A stretch of DNA of 64,000 nt from Rhizobium sp. Q54 (GTDB lineage Bacteria > Pseudomonadota > Alphaproteobacteria > UBA2966 > CAIVPW01), in assembly GCA_945947575.1 (NCBI GenBank), contig CAMEYM010000002.1, forward strand, positions 108,175 to 172,174. Direction: 5' to 3'. The notes beneath the pieces are model-generated. The model searched no databases, was not told the origin of the DNA, and saw nothing but the letters and a program-made list of their open reading frames with translations. Numbering within the stretch: position 1 is the stretch's first letter; each line of letters starts with the position of its first letter. Shown here one piece after another: positions 1 through 7,977 of the stretch. Both the position numbers and the translations under genes were made by a program.

Positions 1-443
1 TCGACCTCGGGCCGTGGAACAACTTCGTCGATGGCAGTAATGGACAGGAGCAGGTGGACCTCCTGCTGGGCGTGCTGACCGTCGTGCTGGTCCTGGCGCT
101 TTGGGGCGATACGCCCGCTCCGCAGGCTAGCGCGCCTTCGGCGCGACGTGCGCGCGGTGGCCGCATTGCCACCCTCGGGGCCGTGGCGGCGACCGGCGCG
201 TGGGCGGCGCTGCAGATCGCCACATGGTGGGTACCGTACGTCCAGGGCGCGACGCCCGCGTGGCAGCGCACCTATGCGCGCTGGTTCGCGGACAACGTGC
301 AGGTGCTGCCCGGGGAGGCGACGCACCTGCCGCCGGATGCGAACCATCTGGTGCTACACGTCCTCATCGCCGTGGCGTTCGTGTTGTCGCTGATCGCGGC
401 GCGCGCGGCGCGCGGCTCTAGTCGTCCGCTTCGCCGACGCTGA
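1..443 (+). CDS. Hypothetical membrane protein, 5'-truncated by the window edge
   Basis: The frame is open from the first complete codon at base 3 to the stop at 443, so the listed GTG start at base 54 is probably internal and the real start lies upstream of the window. The visible part has three hydrophobic stretches that look like membrane helices: one near the start (LLLGVLTVVLVLALW), one around residues 55-75, and one near the C-terminus (HVLIAVAFVLSLIA). A more polar segment with several Trp residues lies between helices two and three. I do not recognise the family. Its last 26 bases overlap the end of the convergent DUF5681-like gene. Confidence 0.6.
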   Translation, partial: DLGPWNNFVDGSNGQEQVDLLLGVLTVVLVLALWGDTPAPQASAPSARRARGGRIATLGAVAATGAWAALQIATWWVPYVQGATPAWQRTYARWFADNVQVLPGEATHLPPDANHLVLHVLIAVAFVLSLIAARAARGSSRPLRRR

Positions 444-999
444 AGCCCTCGCGGCGCCATGCGTCGCGCAGCGCATCTTCGAGCTCGGAATCGCGGCGCT
501 GCTGCGTCAGCCGCGCGATGGATTGCTGGCGCCGCTCCTCGTGCGCCGCTGCGTGTTGCTGTACCGCGAACGACAGGGCTTGGCGCTCGAACAGGCGCAC
601 CAGCCCCTGCCCTTCGCTCGGCGACAAGTCGCCGGCAGCGACCAGGTTGGTGACCTGCATGGTGGCTGCATGGGCGTCGTCGCGCGTCGCGATGTCCGGC
701 AGCGCCGCATCGACGGTCGCCTGACGGCGCGGCGGCACGACGCGATCAAGACACAGGCGCAGGGCGGTGACGTTGCCGTTCACGGCGAGCTCGATCGCCT
801 TGCGCAGCAGCGCTTCGGCGTTCTCGGCGAGGAGAGCGTCGGCCATTGCATTGACCTTGTTGCGCGTGCCCTTCGCCTTGCCGGGGTTGCCCTTCTGGAA
901 GGGCCGCCCCCGCGCAAAATGCGCGGGATTACGCGGCGTGTCGGCGGAGTCCGGCGGCGGCGGCGCGACGACGGCTGACGAGACGGATTCTGTCGGCAT
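418..999 (-). CDS. DUF5681-like protein
   Basis: This is a 193-residue protein. The ORF track runs further upstream, but the ATG at 999 is the likely start because AGGAG lies about six bases before it and a near-consensus promoter lies just beyond. The N-terminus is Pro/Ala-rich. It is followed by the motif GRPFQKGNPGKAKGTRNK, typical of DUF5681 domains, which often occur in phage- or plasmid-linked proteins and some chromosomal ones. The rest is mostly helical with a charged Gln/Arg-rich C-terminus. The function is unknown; DNA binding is possible from the basic motif, but that is inference. It overlaps the convergent membrane gene by 26 bases. Confidence 0.7.
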   Translation of the reverse strand: MPTESVSSAVVAPPPPDSADTPRNPAHFARGRPFQKGNPGKAKGTRNKVNAMADALLAENAEALLRKAIELAVNGNVTALRLCLDRVVPPRRQATVDAALPDIATRDDAHAATMQVTNLVAAGDLSPSEGQGLVRLFERQALSFAVQQHAAAHEERRQQSIARLTQQRRDSELEDALRDAWRREGFSVGEADD

Positions 1000-1033
1000 G
1001 GCTTGCTCCTGAGCCCTGGTGGGGTTGATGCGC

Positions 1034-1062
1034 AATGTACTACGTAACGTATCTGTTGTCAA
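1034..1062 (-). promoter_or_regulatory. Sigma70-type promoter with palindromic spacer
   Basis: Read on the minus strand, TTGACA and TACATT are separated by exactly 17 bases, about 35 bases upstream of the DUF5681-like ATG. The spacer contains the short palindrome TACGT-T-ACGTA (1041-1051), which could be an operator. The region is AT-richer than its surroundings. No transcription data are available. Confidence 0.6.
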
Positions 1063-1247
1063 CACATTTGGTATCCGGGGGCGGCACGCGCGTTTGAGCG
1101 ATGGGTCATCATCGGCAACTGCGCGCCGCGATCCCTCGGCGTGTTCGACTCGAATGGCAGCAGCGTCACCCTGCGCGAGGCGCCGCGCGATGCAGCCGTC
1201 ACGTTGGCGATCAGCGTCGCGCCGCCGGGTGGTTCGCCGACGGGGCC

Positions 1248-1283
1248 TCACCCTGCCCTCTACCCGTGCGGGGGGGAGGGTTC
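1248..1283. repeat. REP-like palindromic intergenic element
   Basis: A C-rich arm (CACCCTGCCCTCTACCCG) is followed by a complementary G-rich arm (CGGGGGGGAGGG), forming a hairpin centred near 1268. It sits just past the stop of der. The same CACCC/CCCTC...GAGGG layout recurs near 12,840 and, less closely, near 38,075, so this looks like a dispersed extragenic palindrome. It may also help terminate der transcription. Confidence 0.5.
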
Positions 1284-1284
1284 T

Positions 1285-2709
1285 TCAGTCCTTGTCGTCG
1301 TACGGGTTGGTGCGCGAGCTCTTGCGGACGCCCATTCGGATGGGAACGCCGGGGAGCTTGAAGGCGCTGCGCAGGTCGTTGACGGCGTAGCGCACGTAGG
1401 AATCCGGCAGGTCGCCCGGCTTGCTGCTGAACAGCGCAAAGGTCGGCGGCCGCGCGCTGACTTGGGTCATGTAGCGAATGCGGATGCGGCGGCGGTTGAC
1501 CACCGGCGGCGGGTTGGCATTCAGGATTCCTTCCAGCCAGCGGTTGAGCTGGGCGGTCGGGATGCGCGTGTTCCAGCGCTCGTACTGCTTGAGCACCGCC
1601 GGCATCAGCTTGTCCACGGCGTGGCCGGTGAGGCCGGACAGCGGCACGACGGGCACGCCCTGGACCTGGGACAGGGAGTCCTGCAGGCGCTCGTGCAAGG
1701 CGCGCAGGACGGCGCTTGGGTCCTCCACCGCGTCGATCTTGTTGAGCGCGATGACGACGGCGCGGCCCTCGTCGATGGCGAACACCGCTGCCGAAAGGTC
1801 GGCGCGGCCCATCGGCTCGGTCGCGTCGAGAACGAGGATGCATACCTCTGCCAGACCGATGGCGCGGCGCGAGTCCATGCTGGAGAGCTTCTCGAGCGGG
1901 CCGTGCACTTTCTGGGCGCGGCGCATGCCGGCGGTGTCGACGAGCTGCACGGGCTGGCCGCGGTACTCCCAGGCGACGGCGATGGCGTCGCGGGTGAGGC
2001 CGGGTTCGGGGCCGGTGATGACGCGCTCCTCGCCGAGCAGCCGGTTGAGGAGGGTCGACTTGCCGACGTTGGGCTTGCCGACGATGGCGAGGCGCAACGG
2101 ACCGTGGGGCTTCTCGGCGGATTTCTCGACCGGCGCGGCGCCGGCCTCCGGCACGGGTTTCTTGCGGCGGCGCTTCTTCGGCTCCTCGTCGGCGTCCGGA
2201 TCGTAGGGGACGTGCTCGGCGAGCGCGGCGTGCAGGTCGGCGAGGCCTAGACCGTGCTCGGCGGATAGCGACACCGGCTCGCCCAGGCCGAGGGAGAACG
2301 CCTCGTAGAATCCGGCCTCGGACGCTCTGCCTTCGACCTTGTTGGCGACGAGCACGACCGGCTTCTTGGAGGTGCGCACGAGGCGGCCGAAGTCGGCGTC
2401 GGCGGGGGTGATGCCGGTGCGGGCATCCACCACCAGCAGAGCGACGTCGGCGTCGGCGAGCGCGGCCTCGGTCTGCGCCCAGGCGCGCGCCTCGATGCTG
2501 CCGTCGCGGCCGGCCTCGTAGCCGGCGGTGTCGATGACTCGGAAGCGCAAGGGCCCGAGCTTCGCCTCGCCTTCGCGGCGGTCGCGGGTAAGCCCGGGGG
2601 TCTTGTCGACAAGGGCGGCGCGGCGGCCGACCAGACGGTTGAACAGCGTCGACTTGCCGACGTTCGGACGCCCGACGATGGCGACGGTGAACACGTGCTC
2701 CTTGGCCAT
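1285..2709 (-). CDS. der: Ribosome biogenesis GTPase Der (EngA)
   Basis: This 474-residue protein has the double GTPase layout unique to Der. The first P-loop GRPNVGKSTL is near residue 13 and a second, GKPNVGKSTL, near residue 212. Each is followed by DTAG and NK-x-D type motifs (DTAGYE, VANKVEG; DTAGMR, ALNKIDA). The two G domains are joined by a Lys/Arg-rich, acidic linker. A KH-like domain occupies the last 110 residues. Der acts in late assembly of the 50S subunit. It is the last gene of a yfgM-bamB-der block, with only six bases between bamB and der, as in many proteobacteria. Confidence 0.97.
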   Translation of the reverse strand: MAKEHVFTVAIVGRPNVGKSTLFNRLVGRRAALVDKTPGLTRDRREGEAKLGPLRFRVIDTAGYEAGRDGSIEARAWAQTEAALADADVALLVVDARTGITPADADFGRLVRTSKKPVVLVANKVEGRASEAGFYEAFSLGLGEPVSLSAEHGLGLADLHAALAEHVPYDPDADEEPKKRRRKKPVPEAGAAPVEKSAEKPHGPLRLAIVGKPNVGKSTLLNRLLGEERVITGPEPGLTRDAIAVAWEYRGQPVQLVDTAGMRRAQKVHGPLEKLSSMDSRRAIGLAEVCILVLDATEPMGRADLSAAVFAIDEGRAVVIALNKIDAVEDPSAVLRALHERLQDSLSQVQGVPVVPLSGLTGHAVDKLMPAVLKQYERWNTRIPTAQLNRWLEGILNANPPPVVNRRRIRIRYMTQVSARPPTFALFSSKPGDLPDSYVRYAVNDLRSAFKLPGVPIRMGVRKSSRTNPYDDKD

Positions 2710-2715
2710 GGGAGC

Positions 2716-4056
2716 CTAGCGCAGCGCGTAGATCGTCGCGTTGTCCGTAACGATGTAGAGGGTGCCGTCGGCGACGACCGGCGGCACGGCGACGCCCCCG
2801 GACACGCGGAAGGTGCCGAGCACGTTGCCGGTGTAGGGGGACAAGGCGACGACGTTGCCGGTGCTGGAGCCGAGCAACAAGCGGTCGCCGGCCAGTACCG
2901 GGCCGTACCAATGGATCGGATCGCGGCGGCGCGCGGCGTCTTCGTAGCGCGCCAGGGCATGCACCCAGTGGATGCCGCCGCCGTCGCGCGCCATGGCGAC
3001 GACTTCGGCGGACGTGGTGACGAGGAAAATGTACTCACCCGCCACCCACGGCGTTTGCACGCCGGCGAGATCCTGTTCCCACACGCGCTCGCCGGTGATG
3101 ATGTCGATGGCGGCGAAGGTGCCGGCGTGGCTGACGGCATAGACACGGCCGCGGTCGGCCACCGGCAGGCCGGCGATGTCGCTGATGTCGGCGAGCGCGA
3201 CCAGGCGGCCGGTGCGCGTCAGGGCGTCGGCCCACGTCTCGCGGCCGTTGTCGGCGCGCAGTGCGACGAGCTCGCCGGACGTATAGGGCGCCAGCACGAG
3301 GCCGGAGACGACGGCCGGGCTGGCGCCGTTGACGAGGCCGGCAACCTCCTGGATGCCGACGTGGGTCCACACGGTGTCGCCGGTCTCGATGGACAGGGCG
3401 TGCAGCTCGTTGTGCTGGCTCAGCACGAAGGCGCGGCCGCCGCTGATGGTGGGAGCGCCGCGCAGGGGCGAGCCGATGCGGCGCGTCCACAGCATCTCGC
3501 CGTTGTCCGAGCGCAGGGCAAGGACGTCGCCGTAGCCGGTGGCGACATAGAGGACGTCGGCGTCGAGGGCCACGCCGCCGCCGATGGCGCCACGCTCCTC
3601 GCGTGCCGGCACGACGTCGGCGCGCCAGACGCGGCCGCCGTCGGTGACACGGAACGCGCTGACCGTGCCGGCGGCGTCCATGGTGAAGACCATGCCGTTG
3701 CCGACCACCGGCACCGTGGTGACCTTGCGGTCGCGGTTGGCGCCGACGCCAATGCTCTCGCTCCAGCGCGTCGCGATCTGATCGGCGAGCGTGAGATGGT
3801 GCATGGCGTGGGTCGGGTGACCGCCCGGCTGCGACCAATCGGGGTTGCGGTAGGGCGCCGGCAGGCGGATGTCGACGCGGGCGAGGGCGGGATCCGGCGC
3901 CAGCGCATCTTCGAGGGTCAGCACCGACAGGCGCGCGCCGGGCAGCGGCGCCCCGTCGGTGCCGGAGAACATGTCGCCGAGCCAGGTGCACGCGCCGAGC
4001 GCGAACACCAGCGCCAAGGCGCCCAGGCGGACGAGGGCGGCGCGCTTAGACGCCAA
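2716..4056 (-). CDS. bamB: Outer membrane assembly lipoprotein BamB-like (PQQ repeat beta-propeller)
   Basis: A lipoprotein signal with lipobox LGAC is followed by about 400 residues of PQQ-like beta-propeller repeats (for example VLYVATGYGDVLAL, LYIVTDNATIYALR). This matches BamB, the scaffold lipoprotein of the BAM complex that inserts beta-barrels into the outer membrane. The start is unusual. No ATG lies in frame just before the signal peptide, and the best candidate is TTG at 4056, which overlaps the stop of the upstream TPR gene and suggests translational coupling. The ORF track extends the frame upstream through that gene, which is not credible. Family and synteny (yfgM-bamB-der) agree. 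Confidence 0.9.
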   Translation of the reverse strand: MASKRAALVRLGALALVFALGACTWLGDMFSGTDGAPLPGARLSVLTLEDALAPDPALARVDIRLPAPYRNPDWSQPGGHPTHAMHHLTLADQIATRWSESIGVGANRDRKVTTVPVVGNGMVFTMDAAGTVSAFRVTDGGRVWRADVVPAREERGAIGGGVALDADVLYVATGYGDVLALRSDNGEMLWTRRIGSPLRGAPTISGGRAFVLSQHNELHALSIETGDTVWTHVGIQEVAGLVNGASPAVVSGLVLAPYTSGELVALRADNGRETWADALTRTGRLVALADISDIAGLPVADRGRVYAVSHAGTFAAIDIITGERVWEQDLAGVQTPWVAGEYIFLVTTSAEVVAMARDGGGIHWVHALARYEDAARRRDPIHWYGPVLAGDRLLLGSSTGNVVALSPYTGNVLGTFRVSGGVAVPPVVADGTLYIVTDNATIYALR

Positions 4057-4690
4057 GGGCGGCCAACATTTCTGCGGCGCGCGCGCGCACGCCCTGGGGC
4101 GTGGCGGCGTCGTCCGCGAGCTTGGTGAAGTAGTCGCGCGCCGTCGCGGCGTCATTGGCGCGCAGGGCGGCAAGCGCCAGGAGTTCGCGGGCAGCGAAGC
4201 GCCAGGGGCTCGTCTCGAGAACGAGCCCGGCCAGGCGGCGCTCGAGGGTGGGGCGATCGGCGGTGTCGACGAGGTTCTGCGCGGCGAGCAGCGTCGCGAG
4301 GTCGCGCAGGGTCTGGTCCACCGAAGTGTCGGCCGACACCGCATCGTAGATGCTGACCGCTTCGCGGCGGTCACCGGCGACGACGAGAGCGGAGGCGCGC
4401 TGCAGGCGGGCCAGCGTGACGTAGCCGGGTCCCGCCTCGGCCTCGAATTGCTCGAGCATGGCGATGGCGGCACCGCTCTGGCCGCGCGCGGCAATCTGGG
4501 CGGCGGCCATGTAGCGCTCGCCGTCCGCTTCGTTCTGGGTACGCTGCCAGTTGGTCCAGCCCTGCCACACGGCGGTGACGACGACCACGCCGACGGCGGC
4601 GCCGATCAGCAAGCGGCCGTACTTGTCCCAGAGCTTCTGGAAGGACTCGCTGCGGAGGTCTTCGTCGACCTCGCGGAAGATGTCGGACAC
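4046..4690 (-). CDS. YfgM-like tetratricopeptide membrane protein
   Basis: This 214-residue protein has a short cytoplasmic N-terminus (MSDIFREVDEDLR), one membrane helix at about residues 28-45, and a periplasmic helical region with TPR-like repeats. This is the layout of YfgM, an ancillary protein of the Sec translocon that takes part in periplasmic chaperoning. It lies directly upstream of bamB and overlaps its TTG start, as expected for the yfgM-bamB-der operon. The redoxin gene ends 20 bases upstream and may belong to the same transcript. Confidence 0.87.
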   Translation of the reverse strand: MSDIFREVDEDLRSESFQKLWDKYGRLLIGAAVGVVVVTAVWQGWTNWQRTQNEADGERYMAAAQIAARGQSGAAIAMLEQFEAEAGPGYVTLARLQRASALVVAGDRREAVSIYDAVSADTSVDQTLRDLATLLAAQNLVDTADRPTLERRLAGLVLETSPWRFAARELLALAALRANDAATARDYFTKLADDAATPQGVRARAAEMLAALGV

Positions 4691-4710
4691 GGCGTTTCCC
4701 TACTGTGGGG

Positions 4711-5334
4711 TTATCGGCGCGCGGGCGCGCCGGTGCGCGCCCTTCCGCCGGAGGCGGGCTCATCGCCCGACGGCGCGACGCTAGACTCGCGCCACTTGAT
4801 GGAGCAGCCCATGCTCGGAATCTGATCGGCCGGGCCCTTGCCGGTGTTGGCGACTTGCATCATGGCCTCGAACAACTCGCGGCGCGCGCTGGGGGCAGCG
4901 GCTTCCTTCTTGGATTCGTCGAGGCGGCCGCGGTACTGGAGCTCGAGCTTGGCGTTGAAGCCGAAGAAGTCGGGCGTGCAGACGGCGTCGTACTTGCGGC
5001 CGATGTCCTGGCTGGGGTCGATCACGTACGGGAACGGGAAGTTCTTCTCGCTCGCCCAGCGCTGCATGTCCTCGTAGGAGTCTTCCGGGTACTGGGCCGC
5101 GTCGTTGACGTTGATGGCGATGACGCCGATGCCCTTGGCGATGAGATCGCGCGTGTCGCGGACGATGCGATCGATCACCGCCTTCACATACGGGCAGTGG
5201 TTGCACATGAAGATGACGAGGGTGCCGTTCGGCCCCTTCACGTCTGCGAGGCGATAGCGCTTGCCGTCAACCCCGAGCAGGTTGAAGTCGACCGCCTTCC
5301 AGCCAAAGTCGCAGATGGGAGTAGTTACCGCCAT
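4711..5334 (-). CDS. Thioredoxin-fold redoxin (AhpC/TSA type)
   Basis: The ORF continues upstream, but the ATG at 5334 begins a normal redoxin N-terminus (MAVTTPICDFGW). The CNHC active-site motif (FMCNHCPYVKAVIDRI) follows a beta strand, as in thioredoxin-fold oxidoreductases, and the VCTPDFFGF segment resembles the conserved cis-Pro region. There is no signal peptide, so it is predicted cytoplasmic. The last 30 residues are low-complexity Arg/Ala/Gly. The substrate is unknown; a general thiol-disulfide role is likely. It lies 20 bases upstream of the yfgM-like gene on the same strand. Confidence 0.88.
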   Translation of the reverse strand: MAVTTPICDFGWKAVDFNLLGVDGKRYRLADVKGPNGTLVIFMCNHCPYVKAVIDRIVRDTRDLIAKGIGVIAINVNDAAQYPEDSYEDMQRWASEKNFPFPYVIDPSQDIGRKYDAVCTPDFFGFNAKLELQYRGRLDESKKEAAAPSARRELFEAMMQVANTGKGPADQIPSMGCSIKWRESSVAPSGDEPASGGRARTGAPARR

Positions 5335-5410
5335 TGGGTTTCGGTACGGCTTTCCGCCCCGGCTGGCAAGGAGTTTAGGGCCTGGGATCGGCCCCGAGCC
5401 CGGGGCATGA

Positions 5411-5435
5411 CAAAGCCCGCGCCGATGACGCGGGC
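5411..5435 (-). terminator. Rho-independent terminator of rpsU
   Basis: On the minus strand a perfect 7-bp GC stem (GCCCGCG / CGCGGGC) with a 7-nt loop is followed by TTTG. It lies about 50 bases past the rpsU stop and before the redoxin gene, so it probably ends the rpsU transcript. Confidence 0.65.
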
Positions 5436-5482
5436 CTGGGTTGTCATGGTGCCGCGCCGGTGGGCGCGGCCTCGGGACGAGA

Positions 5483-5683
5483 CTACTGGGTGCTGGCGCG
5501 CTTGCGGGCGAGCTTGCGCTGACGGCGCAGAGCCTCGGCAATCTTGCGGACGCGCTTCTCGGAGGGCTTCTCGTAGGCCCGGCGCATCTTCATCTCGCGC
5601 CAGACGCCCTCACGCTGCATCTTCTTCTTGAGGGCTCGCAGAGCCTGATCGACGTTATTGTCGCGAACGATAACTTGGACCAC
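5483..5683 (-). CDS. rpsU: 30S ribosomal protein S21
   Basis: A 66-residue, strongly basic protein with the typical S21 sequence [20 protein letters not shown] and [14 protein letters not shown]21 is a small-subunit protein involved in translation initiation. The start is GTG at 5683, ten bases after AGGAGG; the longer frame in the ORF track adds residues that do not belong to S21. A terminator hairpin follows downstream, and the gene looks monocistronic. Confidence 0.97.
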   Translation of the reverse strand: MVQVIVRDNNVDQALRALKKKMQREGVWREMKMRRAYEKPSEKRVRKIAEALRRQRKLARKRASTQ

Positions 5684-5883
5684 TAGGGCTTGACCTCCTC
5701 GGTCGTGCGGTGAGCGCGCCTCCCCGGCGCGACGCCGGGCAAACACCAGTGGGACCACCGCTGGCGACGCGCGGAGATAGCAGGTTCAGGGCGGATAGTC
5801 CAGGAGCGCACGGGGGTTGGCACCGGCGGGCCCAGCCCCCGGAGAACCGGCCGTATCCCTGCCCTTTGCCAGCCGCCTCCGGC

Positions 5884-6282
5884 CTAGTGCTGGGACGTGT
5901 AGGGCTTGAGGAAGTTGCGGGAGACGCGACCCCCGATGATCGTGCTGAACAGGTACGTCGCCAGCACGACGGGCACGCCGACGACACCGAATAGCCAGGC
6001 CGGACGCGCGCCGATCAGCGCGACGATGACGATGCCGCCGATGAGGCCGAACACCCAGCCGGCGACGGCGGAAAAACTGCCGACTCGCTTGACGTCGTCG
6101 GCGGGGATCAGGCCGCCACCGAACTTGGTCGGGTCGCCCACCGGCGCGGCGGCCCCTGCCTTCGGCGCCGCCTTGGCGGCGGGAGCGTGGCCTTTGTCGG
6201 CGTGCGCCTTGTCGGCATGTGCCTTGTCCGCCGGCGGCTTGTCGGCGTGACCCTTGTCGTGGCCGGCGTGTGCCTTGTCCAT
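5884..6282 (-). CDS. Small membrane protein with N-terminal His/Lys/Ala repeats
   Basis: This 132-residue protein starts at 6282 behind GGGAG. Residues 1-35 are a low-complexity stretch of DKAHA/DKGHA units rich in His, Lys and Asp. An Ala/Pro linker follows, then two membrane helices (WVFGLIGGIVIVALIG and WLFGVVGVPVVLATYLF). The repeats could bind metal or DNA, but this is only inference from composition. I do not recognise the family. A GC-rich gap of about 200 bases separates it from rpsU and holds no obvious gene. Confidence 0.65.
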   Translation of the reverse strand: MDKAHAGHDKGHADKPPADKAHADKAHADKGHAPAAKAAPKAGAAAPVGDPTKFGGGLIPADDVKRVGSFSAVAGWVFGLIGGIVIVALIGARPAWLFGVVGVPVVLATYLFSTIIGGRVSRNFLKPYTSQH

Positions 6283-6370
6283 CGTGTGTTCTCCCCGTCT
6301 CGTCAGAGTATCCCATGGCCCCGGCGAAAAGCGTGGCTTCGGTCACACCTTCCCGGGAAGGAAGGGCGCT

Positions 6371-6991
6371 TCAGGCCGGATAGGCCTTCGCCGAAACGTT
6401 GATATCGCCGCAGTCCTGCAGGGAAGTCGGATGGCCCGGGTCGAGGCCATCAACCAGGTGCCAGACCCCGTCGGCGAACGATACCGCGACCGGATGAACC
6501 ACGCGCTGCCGCGGCGACCCCGCGCGGATGCGCACGACGCGGCGGTCCTTGATGGCCAGTGCGAGGGCGGCGATGCGAGGGTCCGGATCCGCATCGGTAG
6601 GCGCGGCAAAGCGATACCAAGAGCGCGCCTGGTCGATGGTGGCGCGCACGCCGTCGGGAAACGATTCCAGCATCTTGCTGCGCGCGCGGGCGCCGGCGGC
6701 GCCCAGGCCGAGCGCATCGAGCTCCGGCAGCGGGCGCGTCAGGATGACGGCCATGGCTTCGGCCTCGTCGGTAGCGAGACCGGTTAGACGGGTGCGGTAG
6801 CGGAAGCCGAGCTCGATGCCGCCCTGGTTGCCTTGGGTGACGATGATGGGCAGGCCCGCCTCGGTGAGCGCATCGACGTCACGCAGGATCGTGCGCGGCA
6901 CGACCTCTAGCTCCTGGGCGAGCTGGGCGCTGGTCATGCGGCCGCGGTTCTGCAGGAGCAGCAGCATGCGCAGCAGGCGCGACGCCCTCAT
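6371..6991 (-). CDS. YafY-type HTH/WYL-domain transcriptional regulator
   Basis: Residues 1-60 form a winged-helix HTH (MTSAQLAQELEVVPRTILRDVDAL), and the C-terminal half resembles a shortened WYL domain (VVHPVAVSFADGVWHLVDG). Such regulators bind DNA through the HTH and sense ligands with the WYL part. At 206 residues it is shorter than the usual 230-320. It is transcribed divergently from the SRPBCC-DUF-VOC-DUF4386 genes. A perfect AT-rich palindrome lies only eight bases before its ATG, so it probably controls both itself and the divergent genes. Confidence 0.88.
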   Translation of the reverse strand: MRASRLLRMLLLLQNRGRMTSAQLAQELEVVPRTILRDVDALTEAGLPIIVTQGNQGGIELGFRYRTRLTGLATDEAEAMAVILTRPLPELDALGLGAAGARARSKMLESFPDGVRATIDQARSWYRFAAPTDADPDPRIAALALAIKDRRVVRIRAGSPRQRVVHPVAVSFADGVWHLVDGLDPGHPTSLQDCGDINVSAKAYPA

Positions 6992-6999
6992 GGGTCAAA

Positions 7000-7018
7000 T
7001 ATGACATAAGATGTCATA
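7000..7018. promoter_or_regulatory. Palindromic operator between WYL regulator and SRPBCC operon
   Basis: The sequence TATGACATAAGATGTCATA has two perfect 8-bp arms around a 3-base spacer and is strikingly AT-rich for this genome. It lies in the 69-bp divergent gap. A possible plus-strand -10 box (TACTAT, 7017-7022) partly overlaps it. It also abuts the regulator's own start, so it fits an autoregulatory operator. Confidence 0.65.
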
Positions 7019-7060
7019 CTATGTGTGCGAAGGACGGAGGCGGCAAAGGGGGCCGCCGCC

Positions 7061-7477
7061 ATGAAGTTCTTCGAAGTCCGGCAAGACATCCAGGCGCCGC
7101 CCGAGCGGGTATGGGCGATCCTGACCGACGCGCGCAAGCTGGTGGCGGGCGGCATGGGGCTGAACCGCATCGACGGCACCATCACAGTCGGTGCGCGCAT
7201 CAAGGTGTGGGCGGAGAGCGCGCCCAACCGCGCCTTCCCGGTGCGCGTCGTCGAGATGAAGCCGGCATCGCGCATGGTATGGCGCGGCGGCATGCCGCTC
7301 GGACTGTTCACGGGCGAACGCCAATACAACCTGACCCCGACGCGCGACGGCACGGCGTTTCATATGCGCGAGGAGTTCACGGGCCCGCTGGCGCCGCTGA
7401 TCGGCAAGAGCATTCCCGACCTCACTCCATATTTCGACAAGTTCGCGCGCGGCCTGAAGGCTGCGGCGGAAAGGTAG
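7061..7477 (+). CDS. SRPBCC (START-like) family protein
   Basis: A 138-residue protein starting at the internal ATG 7061. It begins with the typical SRPBCC N-terminus FEVRQDIQAPPERVWAILTD and ends with the long C-terminal helix (FDKFARGLKAAAE). The fold makes a hydrophobic pocket for small lipids or aromatic ligands; no specific ligand can be assigned. It is the first gene of a plus-strand operon divergent from the WYL regulator and lies just downstream of the palindromic operator. Confidence 0.85.
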   Translation: MKFFEVRQDIQAPPERVWAILTDARKLVAGGMGLNRIDGTITVGARIKVWAESAPNRAFPVRVVEMKPASRMVWRGGMPLGLFTGERQYNLTPTRDGTAFHMREEFTGPLAPLIGKSIPDLTPYFDKFARGLKAAAER

Positions 7478-7482
7478 CGACG

Positions 7483-7920
7483 ATGGCCACCAAGAAAGCG
7501 GCGAAGAACGCGGTCACCTACGGCGACGGCACGGCGGACGATCCGTGGCTGCTCAAGACGCCATCCCTGTCGTCGGACTATCAGGCATGGCGGGACGAGA
7601 CGCTCGATCCGCCCGCCCTGGTGGTGCAGGTGGGCTCCACCAAGCTGTCCTACCAGCTGCGCTGTCTCGACGACCTGTTGGCCATGCTGAAGAAGCACGG
7701 CGACTGGGTGGCGCTCGGCAATGCCGACGAAGGCAAGCCGGTGAAGCCCGGCACCGTCGAGGCATGGGCGAGGGATGCGAAGAATCCGGTCGGCGGCTAC
7801 TACGGCTTGCGCAAAGGGTATCGCGGGCGCTTCGCCAACTACGTGACGCCGGTGCTGGAGCAACTCGGATTGGCGGAGTTGGAGCACAACGCCAAGGACA
7901 ACCGGGTCCGCGCCAAGTAG
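7483..7920 (+). CDS. Conserved hypothetical protein (DUF6855-like)
   Basis: A 145-residue soluble protein starting at ATG 7483, five bases after the SRPBCC stop. It has a basic N-terminus, then YGDGTADDPWLLKTPSLSS, a Trp/Pro-rich core and the motif NPVGGYYGLRKGYRGRFANY. I associate this pattern with small conserved proteins of unknown function, tentatively DUF6855. It belongs to the SRPBCC operon and is presumably co-regulated by the WYL protein. Confidence 0.75.
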   Translation: MATKKAAKNAVTYGDGTADDPWLLKTPSLSSDYQAWRDETLDPPALVVQVGSTKLSYQLRCLDDLLAMLKKHGDWVALGNADEGKPVKPGTVEAWARDAKNPVGGYYGLRKGYRGRFANYVTPVLEQLGLAELEHNAKDNRVRAK

Positions 7921-7977
7921 CACTTCCGGCGCGGATGCGAGAGGATGGCGCCCTCGGGATCGGGGACGGGGGGAGCG

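Noticed and set aside
1211-2911. 566-residue Arg-rich minus-strand ORF
   Set aside because: It is an alternative frame of der with extreme Arg content and no motif.
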